A stretch of 61,999 bases of DNA from Methanomicrobia archaeon. GTDB lineage: Archaea; Halobacteriota; Bog-38; Methanoflorentales; Methanoflorentaceae. The position numbers were made by a program, and so were the translations under genes. Location: contig JACTTZ010000012.1 in the NCBI GenBank assembly GCA_015660915.1, forward strand, positions 1-61,999, read 5' to 3'. Under the pieces are notes generated by a model. It saw nothing but the letters and a program-made list of their open reading frames with translations. It did not search any database and had not been told where the DNA came from. Below, one piece after another: positions 45,265 to 54,016 of this stretch (positions within the stretch are counted from its first letter, which is position 1; each line of letters starts with the position of its first letter).

Positions 45265-46647
45265 TTAATGTTGACCGAGTTCGTCAGCATTAGCGATATC
45301 AAATGCCTTTCTAACCTTCGTAAATACGTCCTCGGGTTTAATTACCTTGCTATTTATTCTGATCGGCTCTCCGCGCGCCAGCTTCGCAAATAGTGGTCCA
45401 TCAGCCACGCCAAGCGATCGTGCCAATCGTGCGTTAAATTTGCGTTCGGATATATATAGTTTTGATTTTGGCTGGGAATACTCGACTTCGTATCGCTGTG
45501 TTAGTATGTCTGTACATCTTTCCAGCAAAGCACTCTGCACATCCTGTGCGTTTATTTCTGCAGGAACGAAGATAGCAGGAATACTTCCATCTTTACGTTC
45601 AAGGTATACTATTTTTTCGATTTCAATCAATTGCATAAGGGCTTCATCATCGACAGCGCGTGCTAGTTTAATTATTGCAGTGTTTAGGTCAAGACGTTTC
45701 AACTCAAAGCGGCTTATGGACGAAGTTCGAGCGTTAAGCGCGTCTCGCAACGACGCGCTCACGCGTATTCGTGCTCCTTCTGAAGCTACGCCGCATAACC
45801 TCAACGCGCGCTTTATGCGGAGGTACAGTTCCCACGACACGTCCCCACGTCCCTCGATGTCACCCTTTCGAAGCACCTCATATCCGAGGTTGTGAACTAT
45901 GGACAACATACGATCCCGGTTGGTCCCCATTTGTTTTCGGTCAAAGTAAGCGAATTGCGCACGCGATTTCTCAAATGCCTCTTTGACCGTCTCTTGTGTT
46001 AATCGTTCCAGTTGATACGTCGCAAACATATGTCCGAAACAAATGTCGGTGCCGAGAAGAACGTCGGCGTGACGCACGGCGTAGTGCGGGCCACCGAACC
46101 CAACTGCTGTCGCGCATGCGAGGTCCAGCGATGGCGAGTCGAGCGCGAGAATGGCCTGCGCCACGATATCGCCTAGCGCTTCATCAGTCCACTCGGCTTT
46201 CGAACTGCCGATCTCCACGAAAAGCGAGGGTGTGTCAATGTCACACGGGCCATGGTGCGTTATTTCGACGAGAACCTCGATTCTCGATAATCGTTTTAGT
46301 GTTTCCACGACGAGTTTCAATGCACGAGGAGCCGCGCGCGCTAACGTAGGGATCGACTCTCCGTGCGTCGATCCGGCGATGTCACCCGTGAAGTGCGCAG
46401 TGAATACTGGCCCTTTCCGTTTCTCGCTCTGGTGCCGAGATGCAAATATGAGCAAGTCCGCATTAAGGCCTCGATCGAGCGCTTCTTGTTTAATCAGCCT
46501 TTCTTTAGTCACCAGCAGCTGAAAGTTTCCATACGTCCATTGGGCGGGGCCCTCTGAGCAGCGCGCCCAAAAAACACGTTTCAGCAAATGCCGCGCTATG
46601 TTTTGCGAGGCATCGTCGATTTCTGAGCAAACAATCGCGGCACGCAT
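45265..46647 (-). CDS. dtd2: D-aminoacyl-tRNA deacylase DTD2
   Basis: Removes D-amino acids wrongly attached to tRNA. The N-terminal 270 residues match the archaeal/plant DTD2 (GEK1) family: ADLLIFASRHQSEKRKGPVF, TAHFTGDIAGSTHGE, IEVLVEITHHGPCDIDTPSLFVEIGSS, and VGFGGPHYAVRHADVLL. A C-terminal extension of about 185 residues, seen in longer methanogen members, is mostly helical and of unknown role. The gene fits the translation-quality theme of the window. Confidence 0.92.
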   Translation of the reverse strand: MRAAIVCSEIDDASQNIARHLLKRVFWARCSEGPAQWTYGNFQLLVTKERLIKQEALDRGLNADLLIFASRHQSEKRKGPVFTAHFTGDIAGSTHGESIPTLARAAPRALKLVVETLKRLSRIEVLVEITHHGPCDIDTPSLFVEIGSSKAEWTDEALGDIVAQAILALDSPSLDLACATAVGFGGPHYAVRHADVLLGTDICFGHMFATYQLERLTQETVKEAFEKSRAQFAYFDRKQMGTNRDRMLSIVHNLGYEVLRKGDIEGRGDVSWELYLRIKRALRLCGVASEGARIRVSASLRDALNARTSSISRFELKRLDLNTAIIKLARAVDDEALMQLIEIEKIVYLERKDGSIPAIFVPAEINAQDVQSALLERCTDILTQRYEVEYSQPKSKLYISERKFNARLARSLGVADGPLFAKLARGEPIRINSKVIKPEDVFTKVRKAFDIANADELGQH

Positions 46648-46922
46648 GCACCGCCATAATCGCGGGCGCTCGCCATAAAGTTTTGGTAATCGTGCGGGTT
46701 CGTGCTTTTTTCGCGACGAATCGCTCCCTCGAGATCACGTGAACACGTCCAAGAGACCGCGCGAGTGGAAGCCACGTAAGAAGTAGTCGCAAAAAGCAAA
46801 TGCCAGTCGATCGTGCCCATAGAGTCGCGTCCTTAAGCGGATAATCGGATCACTAGTCGGAAACAACAGGCTTCATAGCGACTCGAAGCAGTGCGGCGAA
46901 GTGGACCGGATTTATTCGCAGC

Positions 46923-47324
46923 TTATGCTATAAATATAAGGGTTTTTTCCGTGGCAGGTCCATCGTCAATGACCTGTAGGCCGTGTTCATCGACGATTCG
47001 TCGGGCAATCTTTTTGAGTTCTTCGGCATTGGGGATATCAATCTGGAGCACGAATCCCTGAAATTCATCTTTTCTTGCTTCATATAATCGTGGAAATTCC
47101 CCTGCTTCGTCATACCGTTCATAAGTCTCGGGACGCAAGCTCACCATCCGTTGACGTACGACACTAAGCTGCGTATCGGGGAGGCCTTCAAGTTCCCTCG
47201 CCACGCTCTGGAGGGCCCTTTGGGCTGATTGCTCACTATCGAAACAGGTAGGAAGCGAGTACATTTCCATTTCAGGATCATATAACCCTTTTCGAATTCC
47301 AATAATGAGCCTTGCTTTTTGCAT
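46923..47324 (-). CDS. Hypothetical protein
   Basis: A 133-residue protein, MQKARLIIGIRKGLYDPEME at the start and TEKTLIFIA at the end, with a repeated alpha/beta look (VLQIDIPNAEELKKIARRIV). I do not recognise the family. ATG 47324 with GGAGAC upstream is chosen over the longer frame. The gap of about 275 bases upstream to dtd2 shows no supported gene. Confidence 0.6.
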   Translation of the reverse strand: MQKARLIIGIRKGLYDPEMEMYSLPTCFDSEQSAQRALQSVARELEGLPDTQLSVVRQRMVSLRPETYERYDEAGEFPRLYEARKDEFQGFVLQIDIPNAEELKKIARRIVDEHGLQVIDDGPATEKTLIFIA

Positions 47325-47546
47325 GCCAACGTCTCCTTCAGCTGCCGCTTCGTCTCTGGGCAACAACTATTACTGAGCCCCTGGGTTATACCTTTCGCGG
47401 CGCTAATGAGGCTTACTAGACTTCAACAGTTACTTTCGAGCTGACAAGCCATAGGCAGTGCAGCTCGGTTAAGGACAGAGCTAGACTGAGGGCCTCTCCA
47501 TCCTTCTTCTGACGAATCCGTTCGCGCACAGCCGTGCAAACATCAC

Positions 47547-47555
47547 CTATTTAAA
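47547..47555 (+). promoter_or_regulatory. TATA box for tRNA-iMet
   Basis: CTATTTAAA lies 25-33 bases before the first base of the initiator tRNA, the normal archaeal distance. It is the only good TATA match in that gap. Confidence 0.55.
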
Positions 47556-47579
47556 TGAATAGCACCTACCACAATCCGC

Positions 47580-47654
47580 AGCGGGGTGGGGTAGTCAGGA
47601 GATCCCGACGGGCTCATAACCCGTAGACCAGTGGTTCAAATCCACTCCCCGCTA
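47580..47654 (+). tRNA. Initiator tRNA-Met(CAT)
   Basis: Acceptor AGCGGGG (47580-47586) pairs with CCCCGCT (47647-47653), with discriminator A47654. The anticodon arm ACGGG-CTCATAA-CCCGT has three G-C pairs next to the loop. These pairs and A1-U72 mark an archaeal initiator rather than an elongator. The T arm GTGG-TTCAAAT-CCAC is standard. No intron is present, in contrast to the tRNA-Ser gene in the window. Confidence 0.95.
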
Positions 47655-47830
47655 TTAAGGTCGACGTCTAGTTGTGTGCTGCTCTTTTTAGTGTTCAGTA
47701 GTCTTATCGCTGAGAGATGTGCAAAGGATACAACTCGTTTCGAAAATGCTCAAAAAATGGGCAGTTGGAATCGAGACGCGGGTTTTCAGTGCAAAAAGAG
47801 ATAACGGTAGTCAGCGCCGCGCCGATTCAT

Positions 47831-48115
47831 TCATTCAGTGCACGATGCAGCTGCCTTGTTCAAGTCCGCTTCGAGGATTTCAGGACGCGTTACGCCGATA
47901 TAATGCTCAATGATCTTCCCGTTGCATTCCAGTATTAGGGTCGGGACGACGCGAATCCCGTACTTATTTGCAAGCTGTAAGTTATCGTCCACATTGATTT
48001 TCTTAAATTCTATTTTATCTCCAAGCTTCTCCTCGAGCTTCTCGAGTATAGGATCCTGTATCTTGCACGGTCCGCACCAGTCAGCATAAAAATCCATCAA
48101 TATAGGTTTTGCCAT
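47831..48115 (-). CDS. trx: Thioredoxin
   Basis: A thiol-disulfide protein of 94 residues with the active site FYADWCGPCKIQDPILEKL and the conserved cis-proline region YGIRVVPTLILE. ATG 48115 matches the family; the longer open frame upstream looks non-coding. It lies about 75 bases downstream of the second M52 protease on the same strand. A function with the protease is not indicated. Confidence 0.92.
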   Translation of the reverse strand: MAKPILMDFYADWCGPCKIQDPILEKLEEKLGDKIEFKKINVDDNLQLANKYGIRVVPTLILECNGKIIEHYIGVTRPEILEADLNKAAASCTE

Positions 48116-48191
48116 AACGATTTCCCTCGTTATTCCCCCTGTGAAAACGTCCATATATATGGTTTTGCCTGACTGAATCGCTCTATCCTTG

Positions 48192-48674
48192 TCAATTCTT
48201 GAATCGTTGAACTTCCTCAAAAACGAGTTGCAGGACGGCATCAGCGGCAGCTTCGACTCGAGGTGAAAGGTCTGTGCAAATCCCTTCCACCCGTTCAACT
48301 TCGATGCCGATGATAGTGATGTTGTCCGGCATAAGCTCCGGTTGAATCTCCCGACCCAAACGCAGCGTATCGACCAGACTTAGGTCGTGCAAAGACATCA
48401 TAAAGAGATTTGCGGGGGGTAGTTCTTTGTCTGTAAACTTGTAGATCGATCCCGGTTCCCCTCCTCCCCCTCGCACGGCATCGATGATGATCACATCGTC
48501 AGCATCTTCCATGTAGTCAAGTATTGCTAACCCGCCGACGCCGGCGTTCACCAGTTCAACGTCGGTCCTTTTCATCTGTTCGAGCTTTTCGAGGATGTGG
48601 ATCCCTACACCATCGTCTGCCATAAGGTAGTTCCCCGCGCCGAGTATTTTGATTACGCGCTTATCGCCTTTCAC
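48192..48674 (-). CDS. Hydrogenase maturation protease (peptidase M52)
   Basis: A second M52 endopeptidase, 160 residues, of the HyaD/HybD-like subgroup. It shows IKILGAGNYLMADDGVGIHI, VELVNAGVGGLAILDYMED and VIIIDAVRGGGGEPGSIYKF, with metal acids in place. MMSLHDLSLVDTLRLG carries the conserved His. GTG 48674 is chosen because it opens the conserved strand. It differs from the HycI-type copy at 4.3 kb, so two different hydrogenase (or related) large subunits may be processed; neither is in the window. Confidence 0.85.
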   Translation of the reverse strand: MKGDKRVIKILGAGNYLMADDGVGIHILEKLEQMKRTDVELVNAGVGGLAILDYMEDADDVIIIDAVRGGGGEPGSIYKFTDKELPPANLFMMSLHDLSLVDTLRLGREIQPELMPDNITIIGIEVERVEGICTDLSPRVEAAADAVLQLVFEEVQRFKN

Positions 48675-48787
48675 TGTATTACCATCACTTCGCTTCCGTG
48701 CAAACTTAGCTTCGTGAATTTGGCTCCGTTGCTTAAAGTAGTTTCCCAAGTATTAAAATAGACTAAACGATATATTGACAGCAGACA

Positions 48788-49342
48788 GTGCACGTCGAAC
48801 GTCTAAACAAGCGGTCACGGGACGGGAAAGCCGTGGAAAAAACGTCACAGACCTCAGAACCGCGCTACCACAGAATCTCTAAGGATGAGTACTATATGGC
48901 GCTCGCCCAGACGGTATCTTTGCGTTCCACGTGTATAAGGCGCCAATACGGCGCGATTATCGTTTCAAGCGGCGACCACATACTGTCAACCGGATACAAC
49001 GGGGCCGCACGCAACGAACCGCATTGTCTGAACGTTGGGTGTGAACGAGAACGGTTGAACATACCTAAGGGGGAACGGTACGAACTCTGCGTTAGCGTCC
49101 ACGCCGAGGCAAATGCGATAATACAGGCCGCTCGAGGAGGCGTCTCCATCAATGGTGCAACACTCTACGTGAACGGGACCCCTTGCAAGATGTGCTGGCG
49201 GCTCATTAAAAACGCGGGCATTGATGAGGTTGTGTTTGTCGAAGACAACCCCGAATCGGGCGACTTTGGTAACGTGATGCGCGTGCGGGCACAGGGCGCA
49301 AAACTCGCCCACATACATCCCGTAAGTCGCGAAGAGTGCTAG
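48788..49342 (+). CDS. Deoxycytidylate deaminase family protein
   Basis: A zinc-dependent (d)CMP deaminase that supplies dUMP. The catalytic motif is VSVHAEANAIIQAARGG near residue 105 and the second zinc motif is GTPCKMCWRLIKNAGID. The substrate loop STGYNGAARNEPHC and the extra cysteine region NVGCERERL fit the ComEB-like group. GTG 48788 opens the frame; GTG 48833 is an alternative that removes a poorly conserved head. It is divergent from the M52 protease. Confidence 0.9.
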   Translation: MHVERLNKRSRDGKAVEKTSQTSEPRYHRISKDEYYMALAQTVSLRSTCIRRQYGAIIVSSGDHILSTGYNGAARNEPHCLNVGCERERLNIPKGERYELCVSVHAEANAIIQAARGGVSINGATLYVNGTPCKMCWRLIKNAGIDEVVFVEDNPESGDFGNVMRVRAQGAKLAHIHPVSREEC

Positions 49343-49451
49343 CATTCTTTCTGCGGCGATAGTTTCGAAGTCAGCCAGCCGAGATTTTACAAGACCTGCG
49401 TTTAAGAAGTATCAAAGAATACGGAAAGCGGACCGCGACCAACAATAATTC

Positions 49452-51263
49452 ATGCAGCAAGATAACCGCAAGTATCTCTTGGGAAACGAAGCAATTGCTT
49501 ACGGCTTGCTTGAGGCAGGGGTTTCAGTCGTTTCCGGCTATCCGGGAACTCCTTCATCTGAGATCATCCCTTTTGTTGCTCGACACGTCGAGCGCTACGA
49601 TAAACCACCCCACGTCGAGTGGTCGGTCAATGAGAAAGTCGCCCTCGAGGTTGCAGCTGGCGCCTCATATTGCGACGTGCGCGCCGCCGCCGTTATAAAA
49701 CACGTCGGCCTCAATGTAGCCGCCGACCCGCTCATGACGCTAGCGTACACCGGGGTCAAAGGCGGACTGGTGCTCATTGTCGCTGACGATCCCGGTTGCT
49801 ATTCGTCCCAGAATGAGCAAGACTCACGCAGGTATGCGCAGTTTGCAAAAATCCCGTGTCTCGATCCGTCAACGCCGCAAGAAGCATATGACTTTACGAA
49901 ATACGCGTTTAAGTTGTCCGAATGATTTGAAATCCCGGTCATGCTCCGTCCGACCACCCGCGTTTCACACGCACGAGCCTCCGTCACGTTAAGCGGTCAC
50001 TATATGGACCAGCGATTTCCGCACTTCGAAAAAAGACCCGAGAGATGGGTCATGGTGCCGACGAACGCGCGACAGCGGCACGTAGAGCTGAACAAAATTC
50101 AACCCCTTCTCTGTTCTGAGCTTGCTTCCTTAAGCAGGCTTGACCTCAAGAAGTCTCAGCTCGGCGTGGTGACTTCAGGCATCGCCGCAAAATACGTTGA
50201 GGAAGCGGTAATGAAGCTGCAACTCGAGCCTTCACTGTTGCGAATCGCTGCCTATCCTATCGACGCCGGCGTTATTGCGGCATTAGTCAACAACTCAAGC
50301 CAGATTTTGGTTGTCGAAGAGCTTGAGCCCGTCATTGAAGAGAAGGTCAAAGCGCTCGCAGGTACCGTTGAGGTGTTCGGCAAGTTCACCGGACACGTCC
50401 CGCGGGAAGGCGAACTCACCGTCGATGTGGTATTGCAGAGCCTCGGCGAGGTGATCGGCCGATTCGTGACAACGGACGTCCCAGCAGAATTGATCGCTGC
50501 GGAGCACGCGCTGCCCTCCCGGCTGCCCGTGTTGTGTGCCGGATGCCCCCATCGTGCGACGTTCTATGCGCTCAAGAAAGTGTTCAGGAAGTCCGCGATC
50601 TACGTGGGGGACATCGGCTGTTATACACTGGGCGTAAGTCAAGGGACGATCGATACCACGCTTTGCATGGGCGCAAGCATCAGTATGGGTAGTGGGTTCG
50701 ACGCCGCATGCGGCGGGGTCAAAAACATCGTGAGCGTCATCGGTGACTCTACCTTCGTGCACACCGGCGTTCCTGGACTCATAAATGCTGCGTACAACGG
50801 AGCCAAAATGACGCTCGTCATTATGGATAATAACACGACCGCGATGACGGGACACCAACCTCACCCGTGCACCGGCGTTACCGCAACCGGCGTATGCAAC
50901 GCCCCGACGCCTATGGAAGACCTTATCAAAGCCATCGGCGTTAAGGGGCTCTACGTTGTCGATCCCTACAACTTGGCTGAAACAGAGGAGGCTTTTATCA
51001 AAGCTAAGAATGGTGACGGCGTTCAGGTGGTTATCGCGCGGCGCCCCTGCATTATCAGCGTCAAGAAAGCCGGAGCACTCGCAAAAACGAAAAAGCGCGT
51101 TACCTCAACGTGTCAGAACTACTTTGCGAGCTGCAAGCTTTGTGGCACGCTCTTTTGCCCTTCGATTAGCTATAGCGACACGTGCGCCCTCATATCAGAA
51201 GACTGCGTTGGCTGTGGCGTTTGTGAGCAGATCTGCGAATTTGATGCTATTAAAACGGCCTGA
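49452..51263 (+). pseudogene. iorA: Indolepyruvate ferredoxin oxidoreductase alpha subunit, interrupted by in-frame TGA
   Basis: IorA oxidises aryl pyruvates to acyl-CoA with ferredoxin. Both sides of a TGA at 49923-49925 lie in the same frame and read as one normal protein: AYDFTKYAFKLSE, stop, FEIPVMLRPTTRVSHARA. Before it are YLLGNEAIAYGLLEAGV and GYPGTPSSEIIPF. After it are the TPP region GDIGCYTLGV and VIGDSTFVHTGVPGLINA, and ferredoxin-like cysteines (CVGCGVCEQICEFD). It could be a nonsense mutation, readthrough, a split protein restarting at ATG 49941, or a base error. TGA is a normal stop elsewhere in the window. Confidence 0.88.
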
Positions 51264-51273
51264 GGGATACGTT

Positions 51274-51846
51274 ATGGTAAGAGAGGGCAAATTTGACTGC
51301 ATTATCGTGGGCGTTGGCGGCCAGGGCTCCATTTTCGCTTCGGGGGTGCTGGGCGAAACTGCTTTGCGCGAGGGTTACGCTGTGATTTCTGCCGAAACGC
51401 ACGGGATGGCACAACGAGGGGGGACCGTTGAGGTTCATGTCCGAATTGGCTCATCGTACGGACCGCTTATCCCACTGCGAAGCGCAGATGCCCTCGTTGG
51501 AATGGAGCCCGCAGAGTGTCTCCGCTTCGCACGCTACCTTTCGCCTAAGGGCACGGCGATCATCAACACGCACGTCGTCCCAGCTACGGGTCGAGACTAT
51601 CCATCGGTAGGGGATTTGGTGCAGGCGCTCGAGGCTACGAGCGGGCGCGTCATTGCGTACGATGCGACGCGCCTTGCGCTCGAAGCGGGCCACTCACAAA
51701 CGCTTAACGTCATCATGCTCGGGACGCTGGCACACCTGCTACCCCTCTCGACGTTGGAAGACGTCATTGCAGAGTACGTTCCCAAGAAGGCTCTGGAAGC
51801 TAACCTCAGAGCGTTCAAACTCGGGCAGAAGGTGGTCAAGGCGTGA
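51274..51846 (+). CDS. iorB: Indolepyruvate ferredoxin oxidoreductase beta subunit
   Basis: The small gamma-domain subunit of IOR. The 190-residue protein has CIIVGVGGQGSIFASGVLGE at the start, VISAETHGMAQRGGTVEVHV, and LVGMEPAECLRFARYLSPKG. ATG 51274 follows the iorA stop by 10 bases and matches the family start. Its intact reading frame argues that the operon is, or was until recently, functional. Confidence 0.92.
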   Translation: MVREGKFDCIIVGVGGQGSIFASGVLGETALREGYAVISAETHGMAQRGGTVEVHVRIGSSYGPLIPLRSADALVGMEPAECLRFARYLSPKGTAIINTHVVPATGRDYPSVGDLVQALEATSGRVIAYDATRLALEAGHSQTLNVIMLGTLAHLLPLSTLEDVIAEYVPKKALEANLRAFKLGQKVVKA

Positions 51847-51969
51847 TTAGTCATCCTGTTCGCTTACACGATGACAATGGCACGTAACAACGTTGCGTCG
51901 ACGCAGGTTCATGCAGGTCGCAACGCGTTTTTCGCATTTAAAGCCCCGTGCTTACCGCTGCTGTGAAAA

Positions 51970-53379
51970 ATGAGTAAAGCATATCAGCCAGGAGCCGCAT
52001 CTAGAAAAAAGATGACAAAGCTGTGTGCAGGATGTGGGGCTATCAATCCAAAAGAGGCAGAGGTGTGCTGTGAATGCGGAGCTCAGATAGCTAAGACAGG
52101 ATTGGACGTTGTCGAAGAGGCCCTGCTGCTTCGACGGCAAGGAAAGTCGAAAGAAGCGTTAGATCGACTCAGAGAAGTTCTCAAGGTGGAACCCTCAAAC
52201 GCTGATGCCCTATTCACATTTGGCTCTTTGATAGAGGAGATGGGCGACAGCGACGAGGCGCTTACCTATTACGACCGAGCCTTAGAGGCGAACCCAAAGC
52301 ACGCAGCTGCTCTCGTGGCGAAAGGAAGTATTCTCCGTGATTCAGGAGATACTGACACCGCTTTAGGCTTATTCGACGCTGCGATTGGAAGTGACAGTCA
52401 TTTTGCCGTAGCCTATAACGCCAAGGGTTATTTGTTCCAAAAGCAGGGTTCGTACGAACAAGCACTCAATTGCTACAATAAGGCGCAAGAGATCGACCCA
52501 GAGTTTGACCTCCCGTGGTTCAACATGGGTGTCTGCTACGCGCTCATGAACGATAACGAAAAAGCGGAAGGGATGTTCGAGAGGGCGCTCATGCTCGAAG
52601 CCAACAATGCCGACGCCTGGTTTTACCGAGCAAACGCGCTTGCGAACCTGGAACGCTACGATGACGCGGTTATCAACTATGATAAGGGTCTGGCGATAGA
52701 CGATACTCGCGCCCCCGCTTGGGACGGCCGTGGACTTGCTCTCGCGAGTCTGTACAAGTGGTCGGACGCCTTAGAGAGCTTCGAAAAGGCGCTCAGCCTC
52801 GATCCCGACTATTTCATCTCGCACAATAACAAAGGCTACGTCTATTACAACCTGCAAAAGTTTGACGAGGCGCTGCAAAACTTCGACAAAGCTCTCGAGA
52901 TTAGTCCAAACTACATCCTCGCTTGGATCAACAAAGGTCTTGCGCTCGACAGTCTCAACCGTTTTGACGGGGCCGTTGCATGCTTAGACCGAGCATTCGA
53001 ACTGGATCCGGAAAACTTCTGGGTGCTCAACAGGAAGGGGTTTATCCTGTTCAGTGCCGACCGCTACGAAGAAGCGATCGCGATTTTCGATAAGGTGCTC
53101 GACGCAAACCCCAACGATACGTATGCGCTTTCGTTTAAGGGTAGCGCATATGATGGCGTAGGAAAGTTCGAAGAGGCCGTTGTGTGCTTCGATCGCGTGC
53201 TGGAAGTTGACGAGAACGATGAATTCGCGTGGACGTCTAAGGGCAGTGCCCTTTATAGCCTTAAGCGCTATGATGAGGCGCTAGCCTGTTTTGATCGCGC
53301 GCTCGAAATAGACCCGCAAAGCCTCGAAGCAGTGCAGTTCAAGGAACTGATTGCCCAGAAACGCGCTGGCCCTCAATAA
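51970..53379 (+). CDS. Zinc-ribbon and TPR-repeat protein
   Basis: A 469-residue protein with a short N-terminal zinc ribbon (LCAGCGAINPKEAEVCCECGA) followed by about twelve tetratricopeptide repeats in 34-residue periods, for example DSDEALTYYDRALEANPKHA and KWSDALESFEKALSLDPDY. It is probably a cytosolic scaffold; no signal or membrane segment is present. Such zinc-ribbon/TPR proteins are common in methanogens but have no fixed role. It stands alone. Confidence 0.85.
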   Translation: MSKAYQPGAASRKKMTKLCAGCGAINPKEAEVCCECGAQIAKTGLDVVEEALLLRRQGKSKEALDRLREVLKVEPSNADALFTFGSLIEEMGDSDEALTYYDRALEANPKHAAALVAKGSILRDSGDTDTALGLFDAAIGSDSHFAVAYNAKGYLFQKQGSYEQALNCYNKAQEIDPEFDLPWFNMGVCYALMNDNEKAEGMFERALMLEANNADAWFYRANALANLERYDDAVINYDKGLAIDDTRAPAWDGRGLALASLYKWSDALESFEKALSLDPDYFISHNNKGYVYYNLQKFDEALQNFDKALEISPNYILAWINKGLALDSLNRFDGAVACLDRAFELDPENFWVLNRKGFILFSADRYEEAIAIFDKVLDANPNDTYALSFKGSAYDGVGKFEEAVVCFDRVLEVDENDEFAWTSKGSALYSLKRYDEALACFDRALEIDPQSLEAVQFKELIAQKRAGPQ

Positions 53380-53687
53380 GAAAGCTAACTATCGTGACCA
53401 CTCTACAATTGTGGTGGCGCCAGTGAATCCAGACGAGTTAATAGTTTCCTTTTTTCCATTCAGAGTGAGAATCGGGACTGACGGGGATGGTGATGAGGAA
53501 GAAAACTGTGCAGCCTCGTTAAAAAAAAGACGTCGAGAAAATATTTAGAGGGGTTGGAAAAGATAGGGGTATAAAATCACGTAACGTGAACGGTGTTTAG
53601 GACTTCGAGAGATCGAAGTTGACAGAAAGAAATATCGACCAAAAATCTGTTCGAGTGAACCTAAGCAAAAAAGGAGGTGAGCGAAGA
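53380..53687 (+). promoter_or_regulatory. Long upstream region with TATA box and leader
   Basis: About 308 bases with no supported protein. A TATA box TATAAAAT at 53570-53577 would start a transcript near 53600 with a leader of about 90 bases. The leader ends in a perfect AGGAGGTGA (around 53671) before the ATG of the next small gene. A poly-A run lies at 53521-53528. The strength of both signals suggests a highly expressed short gene. Confidence 0.5.
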
Positions 53688-53834
53688 ATGAGAGGCTCTA
53701 GACCCATAATGTTTGTCAAAAGCTGTGGCAGTTACAAGGCCGGCTATGGCTTGCAGCTCGACAGTTCAGAGGCGGCGACGCTCGTTGAAGCGGGGTTCGC
53801 CGTATATAGCGAAGATTATCATAGAGGTAAATAA
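53688..53834 (+). CDS. 48-residue small protein, strongly initiated
   Basis: The sequence MRGSRPIMFVKSCGSYKAGY continues to LQLDSSEAATLVEAGFAVYS and ends EDYHRGK. The pattern (hydrophobic strand, SYKAGY, then an EAATLVEAGFA helix) resembles a widespread short phage structural type. The ATG follows a near-perfect Shine-Dalgarno AGGAGGTGA, and a TATA box lies about 115 bases upstream. A hairpin CCGTCAC...GTGACGG (53896-53921) lies downstream. The function is unknown; it could be a viral remnant or a host small protein. Confidence 0.6.
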   Translation: MRGSRPIMFVKSCGSYKAGYGLQLDSSEAATLVEAGFAVYSEDYHRGK

Positions 53835-53895
53835 TAACAAATGGATAGGAGCGTCTTTAGAACAATTGGAGGGCGCTCAAAGCTTCTTTTTCGAA

Positions 53896-53921
53896 CCGTC
53901 ACAAAACTTCAACAGTGACGG
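53896..53921 (+). terminator. Hairpin downstream of the 48-residue gene
   Basis: CCGTCAC (53896-53902) and GTGACGG (53915-53921) form a perfect seven-pair stem with a 12-base loop. It lies between the small gene and the convergent aminotransferase. No long T run follows on the plus strand, so the terminator role is uncertain. Confidence 0.35.
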
Positions 53922-54016
53922 CTATAAAACCATTCTTGCATGCGACCCCCTGAATAACGATGGAAGACAAAAAAGGTAGTGGATTTGCGCAGCGCGTTTT
54001 AGCCGTCACGCTACTG

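Noticed and set aside
46505-46820. Minus-strand frames upstream of dtd2
   Set aside because: They overlap the conserved dtd2 N-terminus or read as low-complexity Arg-rich sequence; no family is recognisable.
47717-47938. Plus-strand frames overlapping thioredoxin
   Set aside because: They are opposite the conserved thioredoxin C-terminus and have no initiation signals.
49923-49925. Selenocysteine codon in iorA
   Set aside because: The position is not a conserved cysteine or redox residue in IorA, no SECIS-like element was seen, and TGA is used as an ordinary stop by neighbours such as marker 11 and pyrK.
50295-50864. Open frame of 189 codons antisense to iorA
   Set aside because: The sequence is His/Arg-rich with no recognisable family, and lies entirely opposite the conserved TPP domain of IorA.
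53351-53548. Open frame overlapping the end of the TPR gene
   Set aside because: It overlaps certain coding sequence, has no ribosome-binding site, and ends in low-complexity basic sequence.
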